Positions 11,050 through 21,633 of a stretch of 64,000 bases of DNA are shown one piece after another. The first letter of the stretch is position 1, and each line of letters starts with the position of its first letter. Location: NCBI RefSeq assembly GCF_049243985.1, contig NC_135379.1:16824001-16888000 (forward strand), written 5' to 3'. A program made the position numbers and the translations under genes. This DNA is from Paroedura picta. Its lineage: Eukaryota; Chordata; Lepidosauria; Squamata; Gekkonidae. Under the pieces are notes generated by a model, which saw only the letters and a program-made list of their open reading frames with translations, was not told where the DNA came from and did no database searches.

Positions 11050-12320
11050 GCTGGATACAGAGCAATGTGACTGCTAACAGTGGCATAGTTTTGGGCATAA
11101 TGCTTCCAATAAAAGAGAGCAAATGCAGGAGGCAACGATAGTGCTTTAGCAAGGAAACAACATGCTAAGTTCAGCAACGTCTCCTCCTGTTTTTGCAGTT
11201 TCAGGGAAGTTAAATGGAATTAAACATGCCCCCTGTTAATATTTGTGTACATAAATGTCTCACCTTTATCCAATGTTCCATTTCTAAAAACAGAGTATGC
11301 ATAATACTGGCCATCATGAGAAGCAGGCTGAATTCCCCAAGGCCTGGATGACACATTGCATTGTCTGGTATCTATGGATTAGAACCAGCAGGGGAATGGA
11401 AATTTGCTGAAGGGACATGGAGTAGAAGCTTACAAAGCCAGCCAGACATTTTACCTGGCACCCTTCCTTCTGTAATACATCAGTGCATTTTCACAACCTA
11501 AAGGGCTGTCCAAAGGAATCTGGCAGTACGCCAAAGGCATATCCAGGTGTATAAGTATAAAGGAGCTAAAATTGGTAAGTCAGAGAATAGTTTGGATTCA
11601 AAAGTAAATGACAAACTTGGCTTATGCTGACTTGAATGAGAACACGGCATGAAAAATAAATGTGTAAGTGCTGTTGTCTGACAAAACCAGGAAGCTCGCA
11701 ATATTATAAACACTGAATAGCTCTCTAACAACACTCTTTATGTTATTGCCTGCTTTCCAAAGTCAAGTGCATAGAAATCATAGCATCAAAACTGAAGTGA
11801 ATCAACATTTCGCTTTTCCTAAATCAAATGTATGTTCTGAAAGATTTTAGGTTGGAGATTTTCAATGGACAGCTAAGTTCACTAGTCCTTTCATATGTGG
11901 ATTCTACACAGATTTCCCTTTTAAACATTCACATGCACCTATTTTACCTGTGTGTATCTTTTAGAGAGATACACACATTGGCATCTTAGACTGAAATGTT
12001 TCCCATTACAGGATACAACACTTATCAAGTGAGTGCTGCCTGTGATAACCAAGGCTCGATAAGTGAATAGCCTGCCTCCAAGATACCTCTTCTCTCTGCC
12101 TTGAGATGTGTCCCGTTACTGGAAATGTTCACAGGACCTGAGAACTATCAACTTCTGCCAGCCAATAAGTTTACCTCAAATACGGAATGTGAGAGCTTGG
12201 TTTTCTATTCAGGGTACAAAGCCTATGACTGGAGCCAAAATCAGTCCCTAAGACTCCATAGATTTAGTGTTTATACTGCAGCTTAAGTCTCTGCCTAAAA
12301 CAGCGATAACAGAAATTCTA
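11050..12320. other. No gene seen
   Basis: Moderately AT-rich sequence without a recognised exon, RNA gene or repeat. Confidence 0.5.
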
Positions 12321-12330
12321 TCAGCTAGAA

Positions 12331-12700
12331 CAGTGGTTCTCAACCTACCTGATGGTGCGACCCCCGTTGGATTGTTGAGGCCACTGCATGGTGGTGGCAG
12401 CAACCTCGGCGACTCAAAAGGGGTCATAGGGTTGTGCACTCCAGTACACTGGTGATCACGGATGCCCAATGCAGCCAGTGCCGTGGCACAGAGGGGAGAC
12501 GCCAGCTGGCGTGCTGCTAACGCCTGCACCCTCCCCCTGTACCGTGGCACTGGCCACTTCAGGCTTCCATAATTGCAAAAGCGGCTGGAGCATACCACGC
12601 AATCCTCGCACCATTAGGAAGGTGGCAGCAGCCTCAGCAACCCTTAGGAAAAGGGTCGATTGACCCCCCAAAGATTGACCCCCCAGGTTGAGAACCGCTG
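12331..12700. mobile_element. SPIN-like hAT non-autonomous element
   Basis: The left end CAGTGGTTCTCAACCTACCT and the right end CCCAGGTTGAGAACCGCTG match the ends of the SPIN ('Space Invaders') hAT family as I know it, including the adjoining 'gtgcgaccc' and 'gggtcgattgaccccc' sections. The flanks AGCTAGAA (12323-12330) and ATTTAGAA (12701-12708) agree at 6 of 8 positions, fitting an eroded NNCTAGNN-type duplication. The GC-rich interior is not the standard SPIN filler. No transposase is present. Confidence 0.75.
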
Positions 12701-12920
12701 ATTTAGAATGTGTTAAATTTCAGAATTCACTTAATGAGGGACAGTGCCTACCTATGTTTGAATTCAGGTTTGGACAGTATACATTTTAAAATAAATAATA
12801 TGGATCATCCAGAGGAATTATCTGCTCTGCAAAAAAAAAAAAGCTTAAAATTCACACTGTGTTTATTGTCACTGCATTTTACAGTTGCATGCTTTACAGC
12901 AGCTCTACAACACTGTAGGA

Positions 12921-13348
12921 TAGTGATCCCCAACCTGTGGGCCGTGGACCACATGTGGTCCTTCGACTAATTGGAGGTGGGCCCCGAAGGACATCTCCTC
13001 CCCCGGCCCTTTACTTCATACCCCCCCCCCCGGCCCTTTACAACACACTTCGGGTGTCATTGTCTCTCATCACTCCCAGATGGGACTATCTCGTTGCAGA
13101 GAAACAAGCTCAGAGTTCCCATTGATTTGTCATTGTCCTTATGTTCATTGTTGTGGCATGTCTGTATCTTATTTTGAAGGGATGTTTAAACATTACCATA
13201 GCGATCAGAGAGTGCTAAGGCAGTGGTTGAGAGTAGAGGAGTAAACTACCCCCCCCAACCGGGCATCAGTAAAAGGTGTTGAGTGGTCCCCGGTGAGTGG
13301 TCCCTGGCATTGAGTGGTCCCCGGTGATAAAAAGATTGGGGACCACTG
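12921..13348. mobile_element. hAT MITE with perfect 8-bp TSD
   Basis: The termini TAGTGATCCCCAACCTG and GATTGGGGACCACTG are inverted. A perfect target duplication CTGTAGGA flanks the element (12913-12920 and 13349-13356). The interior holds C-tracts and three near-identical GAGTGGTCCC(C/T)GG units at about 13276-13327, a small expansion of the sub-terminal region. Confidence 0.87.
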
Positions 13349-13849
13349 CTGTAGGATATAGATTTTAGGAACAGTCAGTTGCTCCTTTGCATTTAAAGGA
13401 AACAAATTCAGAATACAAGTAGGAAATAAGGTCCATGTTTTGTTGTTGATTGTATAAGTTTTGCCTTGGCTCTTCCAAATAATTTTTAAAAAGAAACATT
13501 TCATTGTTAAGACTCCACCACTTAAGCACATCAAATATTAATGCTCCCAATGCAGCCGTAGTGAGCAGCTAATCAAACATAAGCACTGTGGGTACAGATG
13601 CAGTTACACATTCTTAGATGATGAGCTCAGATGATGTGGACCAGCATCCAGATATACATTGGCACAGTATCCAGGAAGCTACTTATGTGTGCAGATCTTT
13701 TACTAGATTGTGATATCCATGGACATTTTTATCCGTGGGCATTTTTAAAATGCAGAATGTTATCACATTTTCTGGGAGCCCAACCCAAACTCTCTATCTG
13801 AACTATTGCAGCATCCTATATACAGCCAACATCACTTGCAGCATACAGT

Positions 13850-14610
13850 TTGGCATAGGATGCTGTTGTGTGTTTAGTGCTGTCAAATCACTCCCAAATG
13901 TCCTATTGTTAACAGTGTTGCTCAGGTCTTCTAAACTGAGGCCCATGGCTTCCTTTGATCGAGTCAATCCACCTCATGTTGGGTCTTCTTCTTTTCCTGC
14001 TGCCTTCATCTTCTCCTAGCATTATTGTACTTTCCAGTGACTCTTGCCTTCTCATAATGTGACCAGAGTAGATAGTCTCAGTTTAGTCATTTTTAGCTTC
14101 TAGAGCTAATTCAGGGTTCATCTGATATAGAACTCACTTGTCTTTTTGGTGCTCCATGCTATCTACTAATCTCCAACACCACATTTCAAAACAATCAACT
14201 TTTTTCCTGTCACCTTTCATCATTGTCTACTTTCACACCTCCACAGAATAGTGGTGAAATATTACAGTATGAACTCTCTTGCTCTTACAAGCAACACCTC
14301 CTTACAATTAAGGATCTTTTCTAGCTCCTGATCTTGTTTTACAAAGATCTGCTTCCAATTATGTAATCTATTTTATTTTTGTATTGGCCACTCAACCAAT
14401 TGCCTTTTCAGTGGAACCAAGTTTGCAACTAACACATTATTGTCTTCACGGAATTCTATGAGTGACTCTTTTGCTTCAGGTTGCACTCCAAGCCCAATTT
14501 TTTTAACAATATTTTATTCTTCTTTGTCTCTCACTGCTGCATTCCAGTTACCTATGATTATCAGGACATCTTGTTTAACTGTATGATCAGTTTCTTTTTA
14601 GATATATAGG
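13850..14610 (-). mobile_element. RTE-BovB-type LINE, internally deleted copy
   Basis: Read on the minus strand, 14578-14516 encodes KQDVLIIIGNWNAAVRDKEE, the 'D.L…GDWNA.VG' block of an RTE endonuclease. It is followed (about 14500-14340) by LIEFREDNNVLVANLV and a KIDYIIGSRSL block, the usual 'NQIDYI' motif. Directly after this, 14230-13890 encodes FEMWCWR…HIMRRQESLESTIMLG…MRWIDSIK, the very C-terminus of RTE/BovB ORF2. The reverse transcriptase between them is missing, so this is a large internal deletion joining N- and C-terminal parts. Stops interrupt the frames. BovB is abundant in squamates and its machinery is thought to move Sauria-type SINEs. Confidence 0.85.
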
Positions 14611-14987
14611 ATTTTCAAGGTATGAAATGGTCAGGAGGTGTTTACTATTGTCGCATTTTAAACAGTACTAAGGCATTCACCACTGGAACTTTCTGCTCTC
14701 TACTGCTGAAGTGGCCACTGATTTCTGAAGGGGTAGATACATCTTAGGCTGGTGTCTCAGCTGTGACTGTCCTACCTTGAGTGACTCCGCTAGGTGTTTA
14801 GCCTCTTGACAGTTTCTAAGCTCCTTCCCACATTGCTGACAGCTTTGTTGACACACACAAACCACCTCACCATGTTCAGGTGTGCTCCAAGAGGGGTATA
14901 CTTCCAAGAAGATGCTGGTACATGTAATCAAGTGATGTCATCCCCAGCTGATGGGGAGCTATGCAGTGAAGAGATTAAAGTGTTGGG

Positions 14988-15090
14988 ATGAGTGCAAATC
15001 TCCACTCAGCTGGGTGATCTTGGACCAGCAATATTATCTCAGCCTAGTGTACTCACAGTATTGTTGTGAGGGTGAAATGGGTACCCAGAG
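14988..15090 (+). mobile_element. CORE/MIR-like SINE fragment
   Basis: The order is a variant of 'gggtgatcttgga' (AGCTGGGTGATCTTGGACCA), then ATCTCAGCC, then CACAGTATTGTTGTGAGGG, matching the middle of reptile CORE-type SINEs. The head is missing. Confidence 0.6.
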
Positions 15091-15327
15091 CTCCACAGAA
15101 CCCAGAGCTCCGCAGAGGAGTGTGGGATAAAGACTGTACATAGGTAGGCAGACAGACAGGCAAACAGATAGGTGGGTGGGAGAAAACATCACTGGTAAAG
15201 TGGTGGACCACCTCTACATTGCTTGGGCAGTGGCTCAGGCTGGAACAGAATATACCCAAGGGTAGGGTGCAGGAGGTGTGAAGCCCCACAGCCTCATGGG
15301 AGGTGGTTGTGATGACTCTATCACAGT

Positions 15328-15562
15328 CAGTGGACGGTGGATAAGGTTTCAGACTAAGATCTGGAAGATTCAAGCTTGAATCTGCTATTTGCCATGGAAG
15401 CTTGCTAGGTGACCTTTAGCTAGCCATACACTCTCAGTCTAAAACTCCAGGGTTGCTCATGAGGATAAAATAAAGAAGAGAAAAATGATGTAAGTTGCTT
15501 TGGGTTCCCATTGGGAAGAAAGGTGGCTGGGTATAGAGGAAATAAATAAATATGGTCCCTTG
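15328..15562 (+). mobile_element. CORE-type SINE with LINE-like tail
   Basis: CAAGCTTGAATCTGCTATTT, then CTTGCTAGGTGACCTTTAGC, then AGGGTTGCTCATGAGGATAA and a tail AAGTTGCTTTGGGTTCCCAT … GAAATAAATAAATA follow the layout of a reptile CORE SINE with a shared LINE tail. It is more complete than the neighbouring piece at 14988-15090. Confidence 0.75.
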
Positions 15563-15754
15563 GAGCTCAGGCAGTGCACACCAAGGATTCCTCTGTAGCT
15601 TTCTAAAGCAGGACAAAAGACAGCATGAAGAGAGAGAAAAGAGCCGACGAGCACTATAAGCACCTTTCCATCGTGTCTGAAGCCCAGCTTAACTTGCAGA
15701 CCTCACCTGTGCACAGCCAAAGACAAAGATGAGCAACTCACAACAGATTATCTG

Positions 15755-15970
15755 ATACACACACATAAGATTCAAGTCCAGTAGCACAAATGCCGACATG
15801 ATTTCCAGGTCATAAGCTTTCAAAAGTCTAAGCTGCTTCTACCTGATGCCAGATGCAGGGAGCTTGACTCTTGAAAGCTTATGCCCTGGAAATCTTGCTT
15901 GTCCTTAAGATGCCACTGGACTCAAATGCTGCTTTTCTATTGCAGACCAACATGGCTACCTACTGGATAA
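15755..15970 (+). mobile_element. Dispersed element with inverted sub-terminal arms
   Basis: ATTCAAGTCCAGTAGCAC near the left is mirrored by TGCCACTGGACTCAAAT near the right, and ATAAGCTTTCAAAAGTC is mirrored by GACTCTTGAAAGCTTAT. The right edge reads AGACCAACATGGCTACCTAC. This is a common reptile element; the inverted arms suggest a DNA-transposon or fold-back origin, but I cannot assign a superfamily. Confidence 0.6.
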
Positions 15971-15974
15971 ATCT

Positions 15975-16800
15975 TCATGTTAAAAAATAGCAGCCCAAAG
16001 TATTAACTAGAGTTTCTAGTACAAACTCATCTACTTACTATTCATTGTTTCCACTTTAATTGTTGCTTGGGTAATAAGAACACCGAGATGAAATATTTCA
16101 GAAGAAGGCACAAGCAATCCTTTTGTTAGATCTCTGCATAGGCAAAAAAGAGATCTAGATCATAAAACAAACAAACAGGGAAATGATGAATGGTTCATTT
16201 TATCCAGTGTCTCTACAGCTTTGGGTTTTTACACATAATCATAAAATTAGAATGATGTATCCTAATGCTGCTGTGCAATCAAATGGAAAACTAAGGCTTG
16301 ATTACACAGGAAAATTTTCATCCCTTTTATAGTCCATCTCCCATTTCTTTCTTGCTTTATTCTTTTCTTTTCACTTTGCCTTATTTTGTTTTCTTTCCCT
16401 TGTGAAGAATGGTACTTTGAAGAACAGGAGGCTGAATTTCACAGTCTGCAGTTTATGACTGTCAAAAACACTTCAAAAAGAGTTAGTGGTCCTCTAATCA
16501 TTAAAGCGGATTGTTAATGGATTTTAACTATTGGGTAGAAAAAGAAAAAAGAAAAGACTGAGAATGTTTCCCAGCTAAATTACTTTGTTTTTATGAGCTT
16601 TGGGTACAGCGTCTTTTCTTTAGAAAACATGGAATTTCACTATCAGGCATTTGTTAACTGCCAACTCTTTATTATATGCAGTCTTGTTTGCCAACAGAGC
16701 ATCATTTGTAGGGGAGAATAGGTAAGTGGGAGGACAAGTCCTTAGCCTTTTCCATGTACTCCTCAAGTGACCCTACAATTAATCATTTGCCTTCCAGATG
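15975..16800. other. No gene seen; AT-rich and possibly conserved non-coding
   Basis: No repeat or exon was recognised. The 16430-16530 interval (with AATCATTAAAGCGGATTGTT) contains homeodomain-like ATTA sites and no repeat signature. Conservation would have to be tested by alignment. Confidence 0.4.
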
Positions 16801-16809
16801 AGCGATTTG

Positions 16810-17520
16810 ACTTGCAGGCAGGTCTGTTGGGGCTGGACACTCACACCTTATGTGGCTTCAACACAGCCACAGCTTTATTAACAGTAACAAATTTTTGTTG
16901 CCACAATAACTAGGAATGGACCAGAAGAGCCTATCAACGTGGTTTTTACTGCTACCATTGGTCACTGTAGCTCAGGGAGCCACCTGTCTCCTTCCCCTTC
17001 TGCTGTGTGCCGCCCAATCAGGAGGTGTTCCAACCTTGCATGCCAGAGAGAGGCGTACACCTCCTCTGGACATGCAGGCCACCTGGCTATGAGCTTCCAG
17101 CCTTCCCAGCCAGGTTGGCCTAGCTCACTTTGGGCCACCTCATTGATGAGGCATACCATTATGTTCAAACCCCTGTTTGGACCTATCCCTTATGCTCTCT
17201 GCCCATGCCACAGCCGCTCCAAACAATAATTCCATAACAATAGCAAACGCACACATAAATCACAAACCAAACCATCGGGGTTGGGTGGGTGGAAGCAAGC
17301 TGCTCGCAGCTTGCTGGAGGGAATGGAAAGAGGATGGTGTGACGCAGCCTGTGCCTTAAATAAGGTGTGCATGCTCAAGCTCATGCTGCTCATTCCTCCC
17401 ACACACAATGCTCTTCCCGACCCCCTTCCTTTCTCACGAGCACACAGGGCGCCCTCTTCCTGCCCCGCCCTGTCCTGCCGCCTCTTCAATGGCGGCATGG
17501 GGGTTATTCCCCAGTCGCAC
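16810..17520 (-). mobile_element. Candidate solo LTR fossil
   Basis: On the minus strand a TATA-like TTATTTAAGGC (about 17353-17364) lies roughly 480 bp upstream of a polyadenylation-type block TTAATAAAGCTGTGGC (about 16867-16882). The sequence between is GC-richer than its surroundings and non-coding. The same two motifs at the same spacing occur at 41800-42440. That architecture fits a long terminal repeat without its internal region. Ends are approximate, the family (Gypsy or ERV) is not determined, and the copy looks old. Confidence 0.4.
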
Positions 17521-18028
17521 TTATACTGGAACTCACTTAAGGGGAGAATCCAAAATTTGAGAGAAGAATACTACTCACTAGCTCTTCCCTGCAAATCACT
17601 CCCAACTTTTGGGTCACAAGTGCAATTGGTGGGGAAACCGTTGCTTGTCTCATAACTTTCCATCATCAGTTCAGGCCTCCAATCTGCTAACACAGCTGTA
17701 AATATGGAACAAATAATTCTAGTCTGCTGAAGCTCATTAATTTTCAAATTGTGCACTGATCTTTTAATGGTGTAACACCAAGCAAGATCAAATAAATCTT
17801 AGTGTTTCTCAACACATAAGTTATGGTAAAGAGTTGAAAGGACCTAGATATTTTTATGGCTGCCTTATGGGATTAGTAAAACAAACTAACTAATTAACAA
17901 CAAACAAACAAAAGAAGTAAAGGAACCAAACGTGTGTGAATTAAATATCATCCAACAACCTTTTTTTTCGAAAAAGGAATGAATAAGGAAATAGCCTCCA
18001 TCTACAGACCCTTGTGTTTAAGATATCA

Positions 18029-18314
18029 GAAGAAGAAGAAGAAGAAGAGTTGGTTCTTATATGCCGCTTTTCTCTACCCGAAGGAGGCTCAAAGCGGCTT
18101 ACAGTCGCCTTCCCTTTCCTCTCCCCACAACAGACACCCTGTGGGGTGGGTGAGGCTGAGAGAGCGCTGATATCACTGCCCGGTCAGAACAGCTTTATCA
18201 GTGCCGTGGCGAGCCCAAGGTCACCCAGCTGGTTGCTTGTGGGGGAGTGCAGAATCGAACCCGGCATGCCAGATTAGAAGTCTGCACTCCTAACCACTAC
18301 ACCAAACTGGCTCT
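18029..18314 (-). mobile_element. tRNA-derived squamate SINE (family 1), copy 2
   Basis: This is the best preserved copy. On the minus strand the head reads AGAGCCAGTTTGGTGTAGTG, the B box GGTTCGATTC is intact, the core is CCAGCTGGGTGACCTTGGGC, and the tail AGCCGCTTTGAGCCTCCTTC ends in a (TTC)n run. It shares all blocks with 3110-3388 and 37926-38203. Confidence 0.93.
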
Positions 18315-18718
18315 GACAGAATGGGTCTGTCATCCTATCAAAATGCTGCAACCAGTAGTTACTTCCATTTTCAAAAATCGAGTGTCATAGATCCATTGTG
18401 ACCCTTTTATCCGCAACCACTCAGCAGAGTCCCTTCCTGTCATCTAACAGTGCAAATGCTGAGGATGGAAGGGAAATCCTTCTTTTGCCAGATGTCTTTA
18501 CATTGTGCCTTTTCTCTTCCCAGCACCCACAGCTGTCTAAGGAATCAGAGGGAGAAGCAGCCGTCAGGCCTGAACCCAGGCCTCCATCATGCCTTGACCC
18601 AGACCTTATTGTCAATCCATCTTCAAACACCTTTTTATTATGTTTGAATTGAAGTCCTTTTTCATTGCTGTTCTTGGGGTTCTTTTCTTCAAATCAATTT
18701 TGGTTGAAAAGTGGGATA

Positions 18719-18779
18719 CGAATGAATGAATGAATGAATGAATGAATGAATGAATGAATGAATGAATGAATGAATGAAA
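18719..18779 (+). repeat. (AATG)n microsatellite
   Basis: About 14 uninterrupted AATG units. The minus-strand reading frame across it (Phe-Ile-His-Ser repeats) is a by-product. Confidence 0.95.
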
Positions 18780-19334
18780 GGGTGGGAGGGTGGGTGGGTG
18801 GTGGATCTTCTGCATTTGAACTGCTTGCCAAGAGAGGATAAAGGAGGGACTGTTGTTGCATGAGTTCCTATTTGACCTTTTGTGGCTGAGGTGGGAGGAT
18901 AACACTGGACTAATCATCCAGTGGAGATTGGAAGAGAGACACACACAGCTTTACATTAGATTTGAGAAGCTCTATGTCCCTTCTTTCTTGATAAAATGTA
19001 AATAACTGCTGCAGGTGTACACAATAAAACTGAGTCACTGAATGCATAACTATATTTTGCAAATAACTCCAGAATCTATTGTTCTTGTTTTTCTAAGCAA
19101 GGTGTCAACAACAGCAGGTGAAGCAGCTCAACTTTGACATTAAGGACTTAAGCAGTGTACCACAAAATGTTTCAGGCAACAGAGGGGGCACCTTATTTTT
19201 AATCTGTAGGATGAAGATTATTTTTAATTAGTTTTCAGATTATACAGAAGGAGAAGCAAAAAAGAAGAAAAAAGAATCCTATAAAGGTGCATGTATATAT
19301 TCAGAGAATAAATGTTCTAATATGTTACATGTAT

Positions 19335-19545
19335 AAAGGTAAAGGTATCCCCTGTGCAAGCACCAAGTCATTTCTGACCCTTGGGATGACGCCCTCCAGT
19401 GTTTTCATGGCAGACTCAATACAGGGTGGCCTTGCCAGTGCCTTTCCCAGTCATTACTGTTTTACCCCCCACCATCCTTGGAAGGATGGAAGACTGAGTT
19501 AACCTTGAGCCAGCTGCTGGGATCGAACTCCCAACCTCATAGTTG
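19335..19545 (-). mobile_element. tRNA-derived SINE (family 2), 5'-truncated copy
   Basis: Plus-strand text AAGGTAAAGGTATCCCCTGT … GTGTTTTCATGGCAGACTCA … GGGATCGAACTCCCAACCTC is the reverse complement of the copy at 19611-19886. It retains the tail, body and B box but lacks the tRNA head, and ends beside a (GT)n run at 19546-19559. Confidence 0.88.
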
Positions 19546-19610
19546 TGTGTGTGTGTGTATTGCAGATTCTTTGCCATTTGTTTTCCAAATAAATTATAAA
19601 TATAATACAA

Positions 19611-19886
19611 GCCTCTTGTGGCGCAGAGTGGTAAGGCAGCAGAAATGCTGTCTGAAGCCGTCTGTCCATGAGGCTGGGAGTTCAATCCCAGCAGCCGGCT
19701 CAAGGTTGACTCAGCCTTCCATCCTTCCGAGGTCGGTAAAATGAGCTTGCTGGGGGGTAAACGGTAATGACTGGGGAAGGCACTGGCAAACCACCCCGTA
19801 TTGAGTCTGTCATGAAAATGCTGGAGGGTGTCACCCCAAGGGTCAGACATGACTCGGTGCTTGCACAGGGGATACCTTTACCCTTT
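19611..19886 (+). mobile_element. tRNA-derived SINE (family 2), full-length with 10-bp TSD
   Basis: The head GCCTCTTGTGGCGCAGAGTG and the following GGTAAGGC form an A-box region; GAGTTCAATCCCAGC is the B box. The tail ends GCACAGGGGATACCTTTACC. A perfect 10-bp target duplication TATAATACAA flanks it at 19601-19610 and 19887-19896, so both ends are certain. With the truncated inverse copy at 19335-19545 it forms an inverted pair that could pair in RNA. Confidence 0.93.
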
Positions 19887-20032
19887 TATAATACAAGCAG
19901 AACTCTGGGAAAAGACAGATTTATAGCAGAGAGTTTCAAGTTTCTGATCTCCATTACATGAAAAACAAATGCCATGTGTAAATTTTACATTTGGTTCCTA
20001 TGCATCAGGCATGTCCATTGGATAGGTGAATG

Positions 20033-20084
20033 ACCACCACCACCACCTCCTCCTTCTCCTCCTCCTCTTCATCATCATCATCTA
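20033..20084 (+). repeat. Compound (ACC)n/(CTC)n/(ATC)n trinucleotide tract
   Basis: CACCACCACCACCTCC runs into CTTCTCCTCCTCCTC and then ATCATCATCATC. On the minus strand it reads as Asp/Glu-rich; this is a simple repeat, not a coding acidic tract. Confidence 0.85.
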
Positions 20085-20687
20085 CTAGTTCTGCTGAGCT
20101 ATAAATCATGACAAGTGGCACAGTCCTGGCTGCTGACTTAAACACAGCTGATGAAGAAAAATGTGTGGGGAGGAGACCCATAAGAATCATGAAGAGTTAA
20201 AAGGTGAATTTTCAATAACTTCTTAAGGGAAGACAAGAAGAAAGTTGTACCAATGGTAGGGAAACTTCCACAGCATACAGAACAGAAACATGAAAAGAAC
20301 AAAGTAAAGAAATTGTGCTTGAGAGATAAGGGGTGTGCGCGCATGTGTTTTGAGAGGATTAATAGGAAAGCAAAGAGACTGAGAAGGAGGAACAGGAGAA
20401 AGCAGAGATAAAAGATCAGAAGAGTTGGGGCTTAAACCTCATGTTACATGGGAACCCTGAGGATCAATTTGTTCATATCTCTGGACCTTAAAAAACTGCT
20501 GTGGATAGACTTAGTTTGCACTAAAACTATAATACTGGAACTCAATCCTACCCACCCAAGCAAGAACTTTTACCTGTCTTTTTGCTCTACCAGGGCTTGT
20601 AGCAAATGGGGAGGGGCTATTATTATTATTTAAGATGAGGTATTGTTTAAAATATGAATACCTCATACACACTGCTTTTGGAGAGCC

Positions 20688-20880
20688 ACGATTGTCAAGC
20701 TACGATCTGAGAGACTAAGGTTCAAAGCCCTGCCCTACCATGTGAGCTCACAGGGTGACCTTAGATCAGTCTCTCTTTGCCCCCCCCCCACCCCGGCTCT
20801 CACTCTCCATTTAATCTACTTTACAAGACTGTTATTATGATAAAACAGAGTATAAATATATACATAAATTAATATTGCAT
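20688..20880 (+). mobile_element. CORE-type SINE, diverged
   Basis: The order AAGGTTCAAAGCCCTGCCCT (B-box-like), CACAGGGTGACCTTAGATCA, CTCTCACTC, TTTACAAGACTGTTATTATG and a TATAAATA tail follows that of the SINE at 15328-15562. A C-run interrupts the middle. Confidence 0.65.
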
Positions 20881-21119
20881 TCGACATAGTGGAAAACCCT
20901 GATCAGAAGGACATCCAGAGACCTTACCTTTTAAACACCCATTGGGTTAAAAACATCGCTTCACCATAGGGACACTTTGGGTATTTTCCACTTTATTACA
21001 TTTTCCACGATCTTGTGGGGCAGAATTTTTCAGGAAAGCCTTTAAACTGACATTTTAAATTGTGGGATTAGGAGAGGCAATTGCAGGTCTTTGTTTACAT
21101 ATTTATTAGCAGTTAAGGA

Positions 21120-21300
21120 ACATATAAAAAGGCCTTATATTGAATCGGTCCATCAGAGTTAATATTGTTTGCTCAGGGTGGCAGTGATCTTCCACGCTCT
21201 CAGGCAGAGGTCTTTCACATCAGCTACTGCCAATTCTTTTAATTAGAGGTGCTGGGGATTGAACCTAGGACCTGCTGCATATCAAGTAGATGCTCTACCA
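21120..21300 (-). mobile_element. tRNA-Ala-like SINE, main part (split by nested insertions)
   Basis: The minus-strand reading ends towards 21300 in TGGTAGAGCATCTACTTGAT and GGTCCTAGGTTCAATCCCCA, an A-box and B-box pair like tRNA-Ala. The interior includes GGCAGAGGTCTTTCACATCA. It breaks at 21300, and its missing head CACTGAGTCACAGCCCCT resumes at 22208, on the far side of two nested transposons. Diverged copies are at 25500-25618 and 55275-55395. Confidence 0.8.
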
Positions 21301-21625
21301 CAAGGATTGCCAATCCCCGGGCTGCGGCCCACTACCGGGCCGCAAAGGCCTCGGTGCCGTACCTGCCTTTCCCCCCCCCCTCTGCGAGCCCGGCTAGCTT
21401 CTTGCTGTGAGAGTGGGGGGAAGAGGCAGGCGCGGCCTCTGGCATGCCAGCGGACGCTAATGTGCACGCGCGGAGCTGCTGTGCATATGCGTTAGCGCCC
21501 CTGCTGGTGAAAATGCACGTGCGCAGCTATTCTGCTGGTGAAAATGCGCATGCGTGCGGCTGGGCCAGCAGCTTTCCCTCAACCCTGGAGGCGGTCCTGA
21601 ACCGGAAAAAGGTTGGGGACCGCTA
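21301..21625. mobile_element. hAT MITE inserted in the tRNA-Ala SINE, 8-bp TSD
   Basis: It begins CAAGGATTGCCAATCCCCGG and ends AAAAAGGTTGGGGACCGCTA, inverted ends of the 'GGTTGGGGACC' hAT type also seen at 5423-5798 and 12921-13348. The duplication CTCTACCA is perfect (21293-21300 and 21626-21633). The interior is GC-rich with alternating GCGCATGCG motifs near 21545. Confidence 0.85.
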
Positions 21626-21633
21626 CTCTACCA

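Noticed and set aside
18612-18944. Minus-strand frame with Ser-Phe-Ile-His repeats
   Set aside because: It is translation of the (AATG)n microsatellite.
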